Assembly (NCBI GenBank): GCA_907163375.1
Contig: CAJQUW010005757.1
Span: 1-64,000 of the forward strand
DNA length: 64,000 bases
Direction of reading: 5' to 3'
From: Prostheceraeus crozeri
Lineage: Eukaryota; Platyhelminthes; Polycladida; Euryleptidae
Positions 36,174 to 46,960 of this stretch are shown here, piece by piece (within the stretch, counting starts at the first letter, position 1; each line of letters begins with the position of its first letter). Position numbers and translations under genes: made by a program. A model generated the notes under the pieces. It saw only the letters and a program-made list of their open reading frames with translations. It was not told the DNA's origin and did no database searches.

Positions 36174-36183
36174 GGTGAAATCT

Positions 36184-39100
36184 AAAAAGAAAATAAATCC
36201 ATTGAACAGATATACAAGTACTTCATAGGTTACACGCACGCAAAACAAAAGACATTTCTTCTACGAACTGGAATTCCGAAGTACTAAACCTTGTTTAAAT
36301 ATAGATACAATTTTCAGGGAAAGTGTTTAACGATTATTAGAAACTTTTGATTATGGCTTAAAAGTCGAACTCTATAAATTAGGCTTTGACACGTTCACTT
36401 AGTCAAAAAGAGAATGCTTTGAATGTAACTCCGATCAAATTCTATCCTCTAATATCCATTGTATAATTCTAATTGCTCTTTCCAGTGTAGGCAATGAACG
36501 ATACATGAGATCTGTGCCTTCATCAAATATAATTCTTATGTATATATAAGCAATAAAAGAATCCTGAAGCATTTTGTCTTATTTTTGTGCATCTCCAGAA
36601 TTGAAAGCTGCTCTTTCAATTTAAAATTGACATGAGTTAACAGTGGAAAGGAGATTGAGAGCAATTCATCAGACACGCTATTATCATGTAAGTGATGACA
36701 TAGACTAAACGATGAATGCGGCTTATTGGTCTGACGATACCTTCAATTTGCAATATTTAAGAGATGCGTCAATCCTTTTTCACTCCGAGAAAAATAAATT
36801 CTTAGATAGGTTAATTGGCTTGTGCTCATATCCGTTGTGTTTATGAAAAACCTGGCAGAATGCCAACACAATCTTAGCTGTTGCTTGGATGATTTTGATA
36901 CCAATGCAAATTTTCTACTTTTGATTCGATTCCTAGAACAACACAGCTTACGTAATGCTAACTGATGTAAATGATTTAATTCGAGTTACAAGGTGCAGTT
37001 GAATTGGAGACACCTAAACGAACCATGAATGACATCTTTGAAGATATCGATCTTCTGCTTTCATTTCAATGAAATAAATCTGTGTTGACTACAAGTATGG
37101 GTCATCAAAGTGGCAAGCAATCAATTAAATTCAATTTGCAGCAGGAAGCAATCGATTAGTTGGAATTATTTTTGCACAAATATGTTACCATGCCAATTAA
37201 TTAGTCGCAATCATTTGATGACAGCAATCAATTAATTGTAGTTAATTGGTGTCATCAATCAATTAATTAATTATTTGTCATTACTGTCTAAATTTATTGA
37301 AAATGACTAGTTCTTGATTTTGAATTTTTTCAATTTAGCCTATTAGGCTACATGAGCATACATACTTAACACGACGCATAATAGATCATCAATTTGAACA
37401 TTGACTTGGGTAGACCAATTACATGAGGTACATGTAACTATATTCATAATGTGATGTGAATATTGATAAATTTATTCTAGAATTAAATTCATGCATCATA
37501 ATTACACTGATAATCGATTGCTGAAACAAGCGAATGAACCATTTTTCAATCCAGATTCGAACTGACCTAGGCTACTTCATCGCAACTGATATATTGCTGC
37601 GGCTATGGAATTTCAGCAGTCCATTCGGAAGAAGAGTGAAACTGCTGTCTCTGAAAAGGATTTTCTTGCTGTCCTACAGGGAACTGAAAAGCTAGGCCTG
37701 CGAGTGTTGCTTCACTGTGCGCACTGACGATCAGTGTTTGAAAAATTCTGATCAATGCTACACAATAAGGTAGTGGCTTGCCGAGTGATGCATAGAACTG
37801 CAAGACAAAGCCCTGTAAAGGGTGCATTATCCCGCGTACTTCAGCTAGACACCCGCGTGCTATTTCACTTAGCCATGATTATGAACAGCCGATGACTCTC
37901 GATTTTCGTTCAGGAAACAGAGTCTGATAAAGCTCTCCAAGGAATACACGGCCACACAAGAAACATAATGCTTCTGGAGTGTTCGCAACGCACTGACATC
38001 AAATAGTCAGTCTACAAGACAAAGTTGTCAAATCCGCACATGAATCCCACGTGGTTAATCAAAATACAAACCTCGAAACTCAGTGCTTCGGTGGAGATTC
38101 TTGCACACGCGTGTCCATTGTTCGAGTTGCCATGCACATGTAAGTCCAATACAGTCTAGTACGGACAACTTATGAAGAAAAAGACGGTGCATCAATTATT
38201 CATCAACATAACAGGACAAGTTTAAGAAAATTTCTACTGCCGGCATTCCATTATCGTGCTGATTGAATGCTTCACCAAACACGCTGTGACTTGAATTTTG
38301 AACATTTCTTTGAGCTATTTTGTTATTGCAATAAACCAACGTCCGGCAATGAACAATTCCCATCTTATAAAAGCCAAAAACGACTACGACGAAAGGGAAC
38401 ATTCCTACGAACCCTCTCGATATGCAAACCTGAGAGCATTAGTGCCTTGTAACTTTCAACAAAAATTTATCCGACCTTCCAGAAACAGAAAAAAGAAGTG
38501 GACCACACCCACAAAAGTTTAGCGACAAAACCGCTAATGTGTGAGGCATATTCTAAGCCCAAATCCTGGACATCAATAATATATGAATGAATGACTTTCA
38601 CAGACAATGACACAAAGTAGATAAAAAGTGATTGACAACGGCTTTAAGCATTCCGGGCATATCCTATAGAAGAATATAGGTACCAGTATCAATCAATGTC
38701 TCAAACCAGGATACTAGAGAAACGAAGAGCGATTAAGATAGACAGCGCACCATTATCTATCTAAAAAAATAGTGCCAATCAAATGTAGAAAATAAGTTTA
38801 CTCTGAATATTCACTGTTTCCTTACTGTCTTAAGACCTATCGTATATTTGGGTAAGAACCCTTGACCAAATCGTTATAAGATTTTATATCAGAAGATCGT
38901 TATCAGATGTCTTAAATGTGAAATTGAAGATTTTAGGTGGAGTTGGTTATTTTTTCACTATGTAAAAGCATCTATATTACTACAGACATCATCATTCAAG
39001 CAGTGAAATAACACATGTTTTATTAGAATAATGTACTGCTGGGATCTTGCCTGCAGCCAAATCAAAACATCACAAACTTCTCCAGAGAAATGGACATTTT

Positions 39101-40104
39101 AATGGAATTTCCTATCTCAGTGATATTAAGTGCAAAGTAGCGGAAACTGTATTGATCAGAAGCAAGAAAACGTGCAGTGGCAGAATGTACAGCGAAAAAA
39201 ATGCTATGACAATTGCGCAAGTTCTATAACATGTCGACTTTCAAATTGTCGTTTGAGTACAAGGTCTTTATTTTATTGCATAAAAACAGTGTTCAAAAAC
39301 GATGGAACAGAAAGTAACATGGAACTTCAATGAATAGTAAATGCCCAGTGCAGAGGTTTAGAAGATTCAATGCGCAACCAGTGGAAAAATTTTCATTTTC
39401 TATGTGGACGATGACCCTCAATGAATTTATTGTCATATTATATTTAAGTGAAATAAACCACGACATCGAACAATATCAAATCATGGATGTGTGCTCCCTA
39501 AAAATTGTGCATAAAAGATGTCAGTCTCCGATTAGGAATCGTTGTGTGACTTCGAGCTTCCCTCAATCAGAAAAAAGTACGCCAATACTACAAAGCTATG
39601 CGTCGAGAAGGGGAATAGGTTTTTTTAAACGCATTCTTGAATAGTGATAGCTTGAAGCTACTACTTAGTAATGAGTGTTTTATCAACAGAAAAGTATTCA
39701 AAGGTATATATTAGCAGGCATATATTAGGCTTATTAGGTACGATGAAGTAAGTGCAATAGGTGGAATTGCAACTCAGTTCTTATCATGTTCATCGGATCA
39801 CATCAATAGGATTAGAACGGAAAGAGCTTATTTTTCGCCACCTTTAACGACTCTCGCAAGGAACATTGATATATTGTTTGTATAAATTAATTATGACGAA
39901 GAGGGAATTTAAAATATCGATAACCACGTGATCTGTGAGAGTAGAGAAAAGTTTGAGAAGTTGAGAAAAATTTGAATCGTCCCTAATTGCAAACATAAAT
40001 ACTCCGAACTACCGACAATAGGAGACATCAGTTCACAAGTAATTTAAGCTGAACAATTTATTTTTTTAATCTGGTAACAATTGTGAACATTTACATGCAC
40101 AGTG
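36184..40104. other. region upstream of LYRM4
   Basis: The LYRM4 promoter and first exon should lie here but could not be placed. A tract at 37100-37275 is rich in CAATTAATTG words like those in ERCC6 intron 10. A possible exon lies at 37603-37827. Open frames at 38267-38522 and 39047-39644 resemble nothing known. Confidence 0.45.
37603..37827 (-). other. possible terminal exon or ORF, unrecognised
   Basis: The 74-codon frame includes LQGFVLQFYASLGKPLPYCV and ends SSSEWTAEIP with a stop. An acceptor-like ACCCTTTACAG lies at its 5' side, so it could be the last coding exon of a gene further upstream on the minus strand. Composition looks protein-like, but I recognise no family and no partner exon was found. 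Confidence 0.25.
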
Positions 40105-40108
40105 TGAC

Positions 40109-41085
40109 TGTAACGGGCCGAGCTAGTAGATGTAAATTAGTTGGGTAGGTATAATGCGCGTACTGTAAGTGTTACGTTATAAACCTACCGATTGCTGCCA
40201 ATGGTGTCCTTTGAATCCTCAGCAGTCTCCAATCCTTTAGCTCTTGTCGTAGAAGCAGCAGTTCACTATTGAGATTATTTATTATAATTCTGAGAACAAC
40301 ACCCAAACCAGAAGGCCCATAGGTATTATTCACGGCACTAATTTTAGCCAACCCAAGGGGATATAGGTAGGACAATGTCAAATTACCAGACCAACCGTAT
40401 CAAAGGCTATAAGCTAGTTATTATCAACACGTGAATGACTTTAAGTCTAACCCAACTCCGAAGAGCTATAGGTCTACTATTATTATTATCTGTGACAGCG
40501 TAAACCCAACTCGGAGAGCTTTAGGTTTCTTATTATTAATACTATGTACGTGAAATAGCAAACCAACTCGGAGAGCTATAGGTTTGTTGTTATTATATTT
40601 AACTTATGTAGCAGAGCAAACCCAACTCGTGAAGTTATAAGTTTACTCAGCCACTACACTTACTATACAATTTATTTAATAAACAAATGTGTTACTATTC
40701 TCTATACATAAACATATAACACAATCACACCGGACAAGTCACATAACACTTTGCCGTATACTTTGTTACTGATTGTTTCGTTCTAGTCGTGAACAGAGTT
40801 CACCAAATTTATTAAATCGACTTATAAAGCATATTTAAGCGACAGCGTCGTTCATTTTGTTATCGGTAATCATTTGGATATTGCATGCCTTCTATTATTC
40901 GGCACCCATATATATCATGATTATATATAATTCGTTGTTTCCCAGTACCATCAATAAGCATAATAAGCATAAATAATACATTTAAATGTACACATTTTCA
41001 TGCCATTTAAAAACGAAACTAACATTTATAGTTTCATTGAAGTGTCACGTAATCAATGATATCATAGTAAAACAATGCTACTACA
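40109..41085 (-). repeat. Gypsy LTR, 3' copy in element orientation
   Basis: 977 bp, about 99% identical to the other LTR. It is preceded by TGAC at 40105-40108, matching the duplication at the far end. Confidence 0.97.
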
Positions 41086-41099
41086 CTTCCCCCCTACTG
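41086..41099 (-). promoter_or_regulatory. polypurine tract of the Gypsy element
   Basis: Minus-strand AGTAGGGGGGAAG directly precedes the 3' LTR, the expected place for the plus-strand primer of reverse transcription. Confidence 0.8.
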
Positions 41100-41229
41100 A
41101 AAAAAAATCGTCCCGATTATATATATCATAGGCGGAAGATACGCTTGAAGTTGTCGTGAACAATATTACGCAAGTTTTCTTCCCCGTCAGGTCGCGGCAT
41201 TTAGCTACACGGGAGATAACATAATCCGT

Positions 41230-42280
41230 TCGGGTCGGATATCTGGCGAGATGAGGCGCATCCGTCTCTACCAGTAGGCGTTCGATCGGGATGGCTCGTA
41301 TTGCCTGAATCCTGGGATCGTTCCTCCGACTCAGATCGTTGCGGACGAGGATGGGCGCAACGCTAAAAAACATGTTGCGGAAAAGATCGGCAAAAGAACG
41401 TATTATCTCTCGAGGGCCCGACTGGAATCTTTACATGTTTTGCTGGATTAATCCGGCGCGCTCGATAAGCGATATTTTCTAAAAATAGAACATATCCCGG
41501 CGCGCTGGCGCGCAGGGATCTTAGAATTTCTATAAATAGCGCATTTGCCGGCGCGGCGCGCTTTGGCCTTTGATGAAGTAGATTTTAGGATACTATTCGT
41601 TCGTGCAAATACAACGCAAAAAATATTGCGAATGAAAGGATGAAAACGCAGTCGTTCAACTTAAATTACTGTGTTCGTTTACGGCGCGCATTATACTCAT
41701 CATGCGGATTTTTATCGAGTAGAATCTATAAATAGAATTTGGTGCCGGCGCGCTTGATGTAAAGATTCCAGTCAGGCCCGAGGGACGTAAGTACAATGCA
41801 AAACCAGTCGATTGGCCGGATTTATGTGGTTGAGCAAAATCTCTGCCAGGGTTTCATGGGCCTCTGTATCTCCCCACTCCTTCTCTCTACAGTGTAGGAT
41901 CAATGGGAGGGAAAGTTCAGCGGCCAACAAAGCCTGGTCACAGAATGCTCGACACTGGCAGTCCCAATCAATGGTCCATTTCATGTCGAGTCCAGTCTCA
42001 CCGATGGCCTCTATGTTGTTGTGGCGTACATGGCGGCGAAGTTGTGCTTCAACCGAAGGAGACCAAATATCCGCATGACGGGGGTGCAGACCCATAGCTA
42101 ATATTATCTTGACATGGGGAAAATCTCCTTGGAGGTCGCTGTGTCCCCAGCTGTCGACGTTGTCCCGAATGTCCACTACTGCGCTCATCTCTGCGATATC
42201 AGTCTCCATCTCATCGATATGGCCAGCATGGCCCGCGCGAACGCAAGCGTCGTAGAGGTGGATGTGGGCATCACCTCGCC
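41230..42280 (-). pseudogene. TatD-family nuclease-like domain carried by the Gypsy element (fossil)
   Basis: Motifs in TatD order on the minus strand: DAHIHLYDA (metal-binding HxH), ILAMGLHPRHADI, IEAIGETGLDMKW, AAELSLPLILHCREKEW, RLVLHC, and IPIERLLVETDAPHLARYP. These match the TatD consensus (HxH, G-HP, IGEIGLD, P-HCR, ETDAP), and the metal ligands look conserved. TatD proteins are TIM-barrel metal-dependent 3'-5' nucleases. The region is richer in G+C than gag and RT of the same element. It lies between integrase and the polypurine tract, where other elements carry env or accessory genes. A short inverted-repeat element is inserted in it. Confidence 0.88.
41414..41779. mobile_element. 366-bp inverted-repeat element inserted in the TatD-like region
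   Basis: The ends are GGGCCCGACTGGAATCTTTA and its near-exact inverse (about 23 bp, TTTACATC/GATGTAAA inside). The interior has no open frame. It contains CCGGCGCGC words every 50-200 bp and TCTATAAATAG or a close variant at about 41476, 41528 and 41725. It interrupts the TatD-like coding similarity, which continues on both sides. The target duplication is not clear (CGAG occurs at both edges). Confidence 0.8.
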
Positions 42281-43510
42281 AAACGGATGGAGGGGTTGGA
42301 ACTGGAGGTTCATCATCTCCGTCTGCACCCTCTGGTGCGGGGCGTTGGATTTCGCCCTCGGGACCCTCACGTAGGTCTTCAGCGGGCGCCGAAGATGCAC
42401 CCTGTGTGGCTATAGGCGGACTGGCGGCCGCAGATGGAATCGGCTCCAGTAAGCCAGATGGCCCAACCACAAAGGTTGCGTCGGCGCTGACGTCTGCGAA
42501 ATTATCAAGGCTGGATGTCGAGTCATGAGGATTGTCGGTCATGGAGGCTGTAGGAGCCGAAGGGTTCCCAACTACCACTGCCCGACTATCGCCAATTACC
42601 TCGAAATCGATGACTCCTCGAGTGTCCTCGGACGTAACGAGCAGAACGTCTGCCTCTTGTACATTTTGGCGAGTCTCTTTCAGCGTCTGCTGTTGATTAC
42701 GCATTTTACGTTGATGACGCTGCTGTTTATCGCTGATGTTCTCGCGATTCAGGTTAATGTGCGACTCATGCAGTCGAATAAGTTGGCGAGACGGAACTCT
42801 CCACAGGTCTGCCAAATGAATAATACGGCCATGCACGAAGGTTTGGGCATCTCTGGAAGTGGCCAGAAGCGTAGCTTCAATGACGGCCCGGCTTAAACAT
42901 CGGTCTTTGGTCTTCCTATTCCAACCTGGAGGACAGCCCCGAACCAATCCCTCACCCAATAAATATTTCTGCAGTTCTAATTTAACTGACTTCGCTTCTG
43001 CTTGTGGTATACAGGATCCACCAGTTGCCATTTTCTGGAAGGAAAGACAGTGAATATCGGCCTGATGTTCTACGATAACAGGTTCTATTTCTATATCGGA
43101 CATGTCAGAGTCGGATACGTCTGACGTCGCTATGGTACTGTGAATTTCAATCATTGGGGCAGTGGACTCTGTTGTGTCACTGTCACAATCTTCTGCAATC
43201 ATAGGTAAGGTGAAGTCGGTTGTATCAGTCCCCGCTAGATCATCTACGCTGATGTTGGATTCATCCCGCTCGTCTTCGATGCAGTCTTCAGCATCGTTCC
43301 TGACGCAAGGGAATTTTTTTAGCTGATCAGCGTGTGAGACAAACGACTTTCTCCCGCGCTTGGTGTCGCGAATGAGATATTTGTTGTCAGAAAATCTCTG
43401 CTCTATGACCCAAGGTCCGTCCCATGGGCGATAAAATTTACGTTGTTCCCCTTTAGGAGCAATGGTGTGGTAGTACATCACGAGATTCCCTACTTGATAG
43501 GTGACATCTC
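42280..43510 (-). pseudogene. Gypsy integrase C-terminal domain and unrecognised linker (fossil)
   Basis: The first part, VGNLVMYYHTIAPKGEQRKF and GPWVIEQRFSDNKYLIRD, is the GPY/F-type integrase tail. An acidic stretch follows, then about 150 residues I cannot assign (GLVRGCPPGWNRKTKDRC, VHGRIIHLADLWRVPSRQLI, HQRKMRNQQQTLKETRQN), and a Pro/Ala-rich linker (PEGEIQRPAPEGADGDDEPP). The extra length past the integrase is unusual for Gypsy elements. Confidence 0.75.
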
Positions 43511-44207
43511 TCACCCCCGCGCGTCATATCCTCGTTTCTGACGAGTCTGCTGAGTGCGAGATATGGTTTTAACGATATCCCAGGTCTTCATCAGTTTTTC
43601 CTGGATTTCATAGATATGTTCCAACGTTTCTCGTTCTCGCACAGTTTCCAAATCCAGCTCAAAATCAACCGGAAGTCGCATTTCGCGACCGTATGTGACG
43701 GCGGCTGGAGAGAAACCTGTTGTACTGTGGGTGCTGGAGCGATATGCCCAGAGGCAGCATGATATTGTTTGATCCCAGTTATCACGATCGCACTTCTCAT
43801 GAGCGATGACTATCTGTTTCAAGGTGCGATTGAAGCGCTCGACGCCGCCATTACCCTGCGGCCGATAAGATGTCGTACGCGATTTCATGATGCCAAACAA
43901 ATTACAGAGCTCCCTGAACACCTTGGATTCGAACTCAGCACCTTTGTCAGAGTGAATCCTATCTGGGACCCCATGGCGACAGATCCATTCCCTTAATACG
44001 GCCCTGGCCACAGTAGATGTCTCTTTATTGGGTAGTGGAGTGGCCTCAGCCCACTTGGAAAAGAGATCAACCATTGTGAGAATATAGCGGTTGCCTCGCT
44101 TGGTTTTACGCAAAGGTCCCACCAGATCGACCTCGATGCATTCCATCGGCTTGCCGGTGATAATGGAAGTCATCGGAGTTCGTAGTTTTGGTATAGGACC
44201 TTTGAAC
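43510..44207 (-). pseudogene. Gypsy integrase catalytic core (fossil)
   Basis: DDE-type integrase core: CIEVDLVGPLRKTKRGNRYI, IHSDKGAEFESKVF and SYRPQGNGGVERFNRTLK hold the expected Asp, Asp and Glu. It resumes directly on the lower side of the nested LINE. Confidence 0.93.
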
Positions 44208-44332
44208 GTGTGTGTGTGTGAGAGAGAGAGAGAATGTGTATATTGAATTAAATCACAAATGGAAATCAGAAGTTACAAGTCAATTACATTTCTTCAGCAT
44301 AAAATTAGCCAGCATCAATTAAAGGAACTACG

Positions 44333-46960
44333 TCAGTCATAATAGGTAGATGATTTTAAAATGCATACTCTTGGGAAGAAAGAGTTGCGACGCACAGATG
44401 TTCGACAGAAAGGCACAGAGATTCTTCCACTAGGTAAGTACCTTGGGAATGCGAGCTTTATTGAAGTTTGTGCAGACTCAACTTGTTCGAATAGTTTCAA
44501 GGCAGCAGCAGTTCTTCTTGGAGTCAGATCATTCATACTTGAACAACCCTTTATTTTGAGGCAGCGGTTTTGAATAACTTGCAGCCTAGTAGAGTCCCCT
44601 TTGGACAAACCGATAAATGCTGGAGAGGCGTATTCTATAAGGGAGCGTATCAACACGTTGTAAATTTGGATGAACTCCTGAGGCATCGTGTACGGTTTCA
44701 TGCGTCGCAGGATGTACATTCGCTGAGCACATTTCTTCTCTGTAAGGTCAACATGAGAACCCCATCCCAAGGAATCATTCAAAATGACACCCAAAACTTT
44801 GACACTCTTTTGGAAGTTAACGTCAGCGATGTGTGTCTCAACATTAAGGACATCTTTAAAATTTCCTCGGTAATAAATCAAGCCAGTGGTTTTGGCAGTG
44901 TTCAGACTGAGGTTTGAATCAGCAGCCCACTGTGAAATGTTGTTGATTTCAGAGTTAAGTAGCCGTATGTCATCGGAAGCATAGTCTTTTCTAACTCACA
45001 CAACGATGCAAGTGTCGTCGACATACTTAACCAGACTGGTTTCCGAATTAATTGGCTTCAAAGATGAGACATATAGTCCGAACAGATAGGGACCGAGCAA
45101 TGAGCCCTGAGGTACGCCACTTGTTACCAACTTCAAATCGCTTTTCGCATTATTGAGCCTTATTTGCTGCTGTCGACCATACAGATAACTCCTCATCAAT
45201 AGCATGAATCCCTTTGGGAATCCAAACTGATACAGTACATTCAACAGATCATGATGGCAAATACGATCGAATGCACTCGTGAAGTCGAAACTTAAGAGAA
45301 TTGCCGCACCGATGTTAGAATCATCAGCCAACTTGGTGAGATAGTCATGAACTGTTATGATAGCATGAGTTGTCGACGAAGACTTCCGAATTCCATACTG
45401 GTGCTCACCTAGACACTTGATAAGGCGAGGACGCAAATATTCGATCAAAAGTCGTTCTGCTATTTTGGCTGGGATAGGAAGTAAACTGATAGGGCGAGTA
45501 TTCGAAACCGACAAATTTCTGGACGACTTCAGAACGGGAGCAACATCAGTGATCTTCCAAAGTTCAGGAAATTTTCTCTGCTTGAAACATTGCAGGATAA
45601 GCGCGTGAATGGGTTCAGAAAGGATGAGTGCCCTTTTCTTATAGATGATCGAAGGAATGTCACCACTACCTGAGGCCTTCAAGGGTAGGCAAGACAAAAG
45701 TTTCCATACATCTTCAACACCGAAAAAAGGTAACCAACCATCATCAAGAAGCTCATCGAGATTCGAGGGAGTTGATTGTGGACTCATTATTTTGCATAAG
45801 TGTTCATTCAGGTGATCAAGATTTTCAGAGAGTGGGAAAGAATCATCCATAAGAGCACTGACGCTATTTACGCAGCCTCTGCGTTCCATCTGAATATAAG
45901 ACCACAAACCCTTAACGGAGGTGGATTTCTTTGAGAAATATCGATGTTTGGCCTTGAAAATCTCTTTCCTCACTTTGACTTTTAGCGCATTGTACACAAC
46001 CCAATTTTGATTTCGAAATGCTTCCCAACGATTGTCTATGAACAGCTTTACGAAGGGCGTCATCCATGGTGCATCGGCATCAGTGAGAAATACTTTATAT
46101 TGCGGAATTACACTCATCGCCTTCTTCATAAATTCATAAAAGAGCTGAGTTTTTACGTCAACGTCGCATGCAAAGTAAAATGCTTGCAAATCGCAATGAA
46201 GGAATTCTTGTTCGAAGGCCAAAACGTTCGATAATCTGAGGTCATAGAATGTCGACGTACAAACAGCACGTCTTCTGTTGAATCCGTAAGGACGAGCTAA
46301 AACGCAGTTATGGTCTGAATTTCCGATGGGAGGACCAATTTCGATATTACTTTTGGGATAACTGTCGAAGACGGATGGCTCAACGTATATCTTGTCGAGC
46401 TCAGCATCCAATCGAGTGGGCCCTGTGACAATTTTCAGAAGTGAAAACTTGGAGGTCAAAAAAGATTGATCACAACGATTAAAGTCCCCAGCAGCGATAA
46501 GACGATGGTAAGGGTAGCTGGCGAGAATGCCATCAAGAATCGTACAAAAAGTGTCGCAGAAACCGCTGAAAGCAAATGCCGTCATTCCCGGAGGTAAGTA
46601 CAGGCCAACAAGTATCAGTTGCAACACCGGCATGCGTATATAGCAGAGATCAATTGCTTCAAATATAGGAGAATGGAGTTTTATTGCTTTAAATGAAGTT
46701 TTACACCAAACTGCAACACCGCCGCGACCAGAGTCGCCGGTCCTGTCGGTACGGAGGAGACTGTAACCGTGAATAGTAAAAGCATCTGAAGGAGTGACCG
46801 AAGTTAACCATGGCTCCGTGCAAACTGCGATATCGGGATTTGAGGCAAACATTTGACACTTGAAGTCGTCAAATTTATTGTTCAGTGAGCGCAAGTTAGT
46901 GAGGAAGATGACTGGAAGCTTTACTCTCTCGTGATTAGAGGTAAAATCGCGAACTAAAAA
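44333..46960 (-). pseudogene. LINE ORF2: AP-endonuclease and reverse transcriptase (one in-frame stop)
   Basis: Endonuclease blocks: LTNLRSLNNKFDDF, GVAVWCKTS, LIAAGDFNRCDQSF and NSDHNCVL. RT blocks: SFDFTSAFDRICHHDLLNVL, TSGVPQGSLLGPYLFGLYVS and YVDDTCIVV, with Val in the usual YADD position. A TGA at 44996-44998 follows; the same frame then continues to 44333 with the typical C-terminal block (IRSLIEYASPAFIGLS). No RNase H. The open frame overlaps the last ~20 nt of ORF1 and has no ATG before the first endonuclease block, which suggests re-initiation or another coupled start. Confidence 0.9.

Noticed and set aside
39047-39644. three overlapping plus-strand frames upstream of the LTR element
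   Set aside because: The composition is unremarkable, no homology was recognised, and the frames overlap one another in different phases.
41230-42280. TatD-like region as bacterial contamination or a horizontally transferred free-standing gene
   Set aside because: It lies on the coding strand within intact LTR borders, after the integrase, with the polypurine tract following; no independent gene borders are seen.
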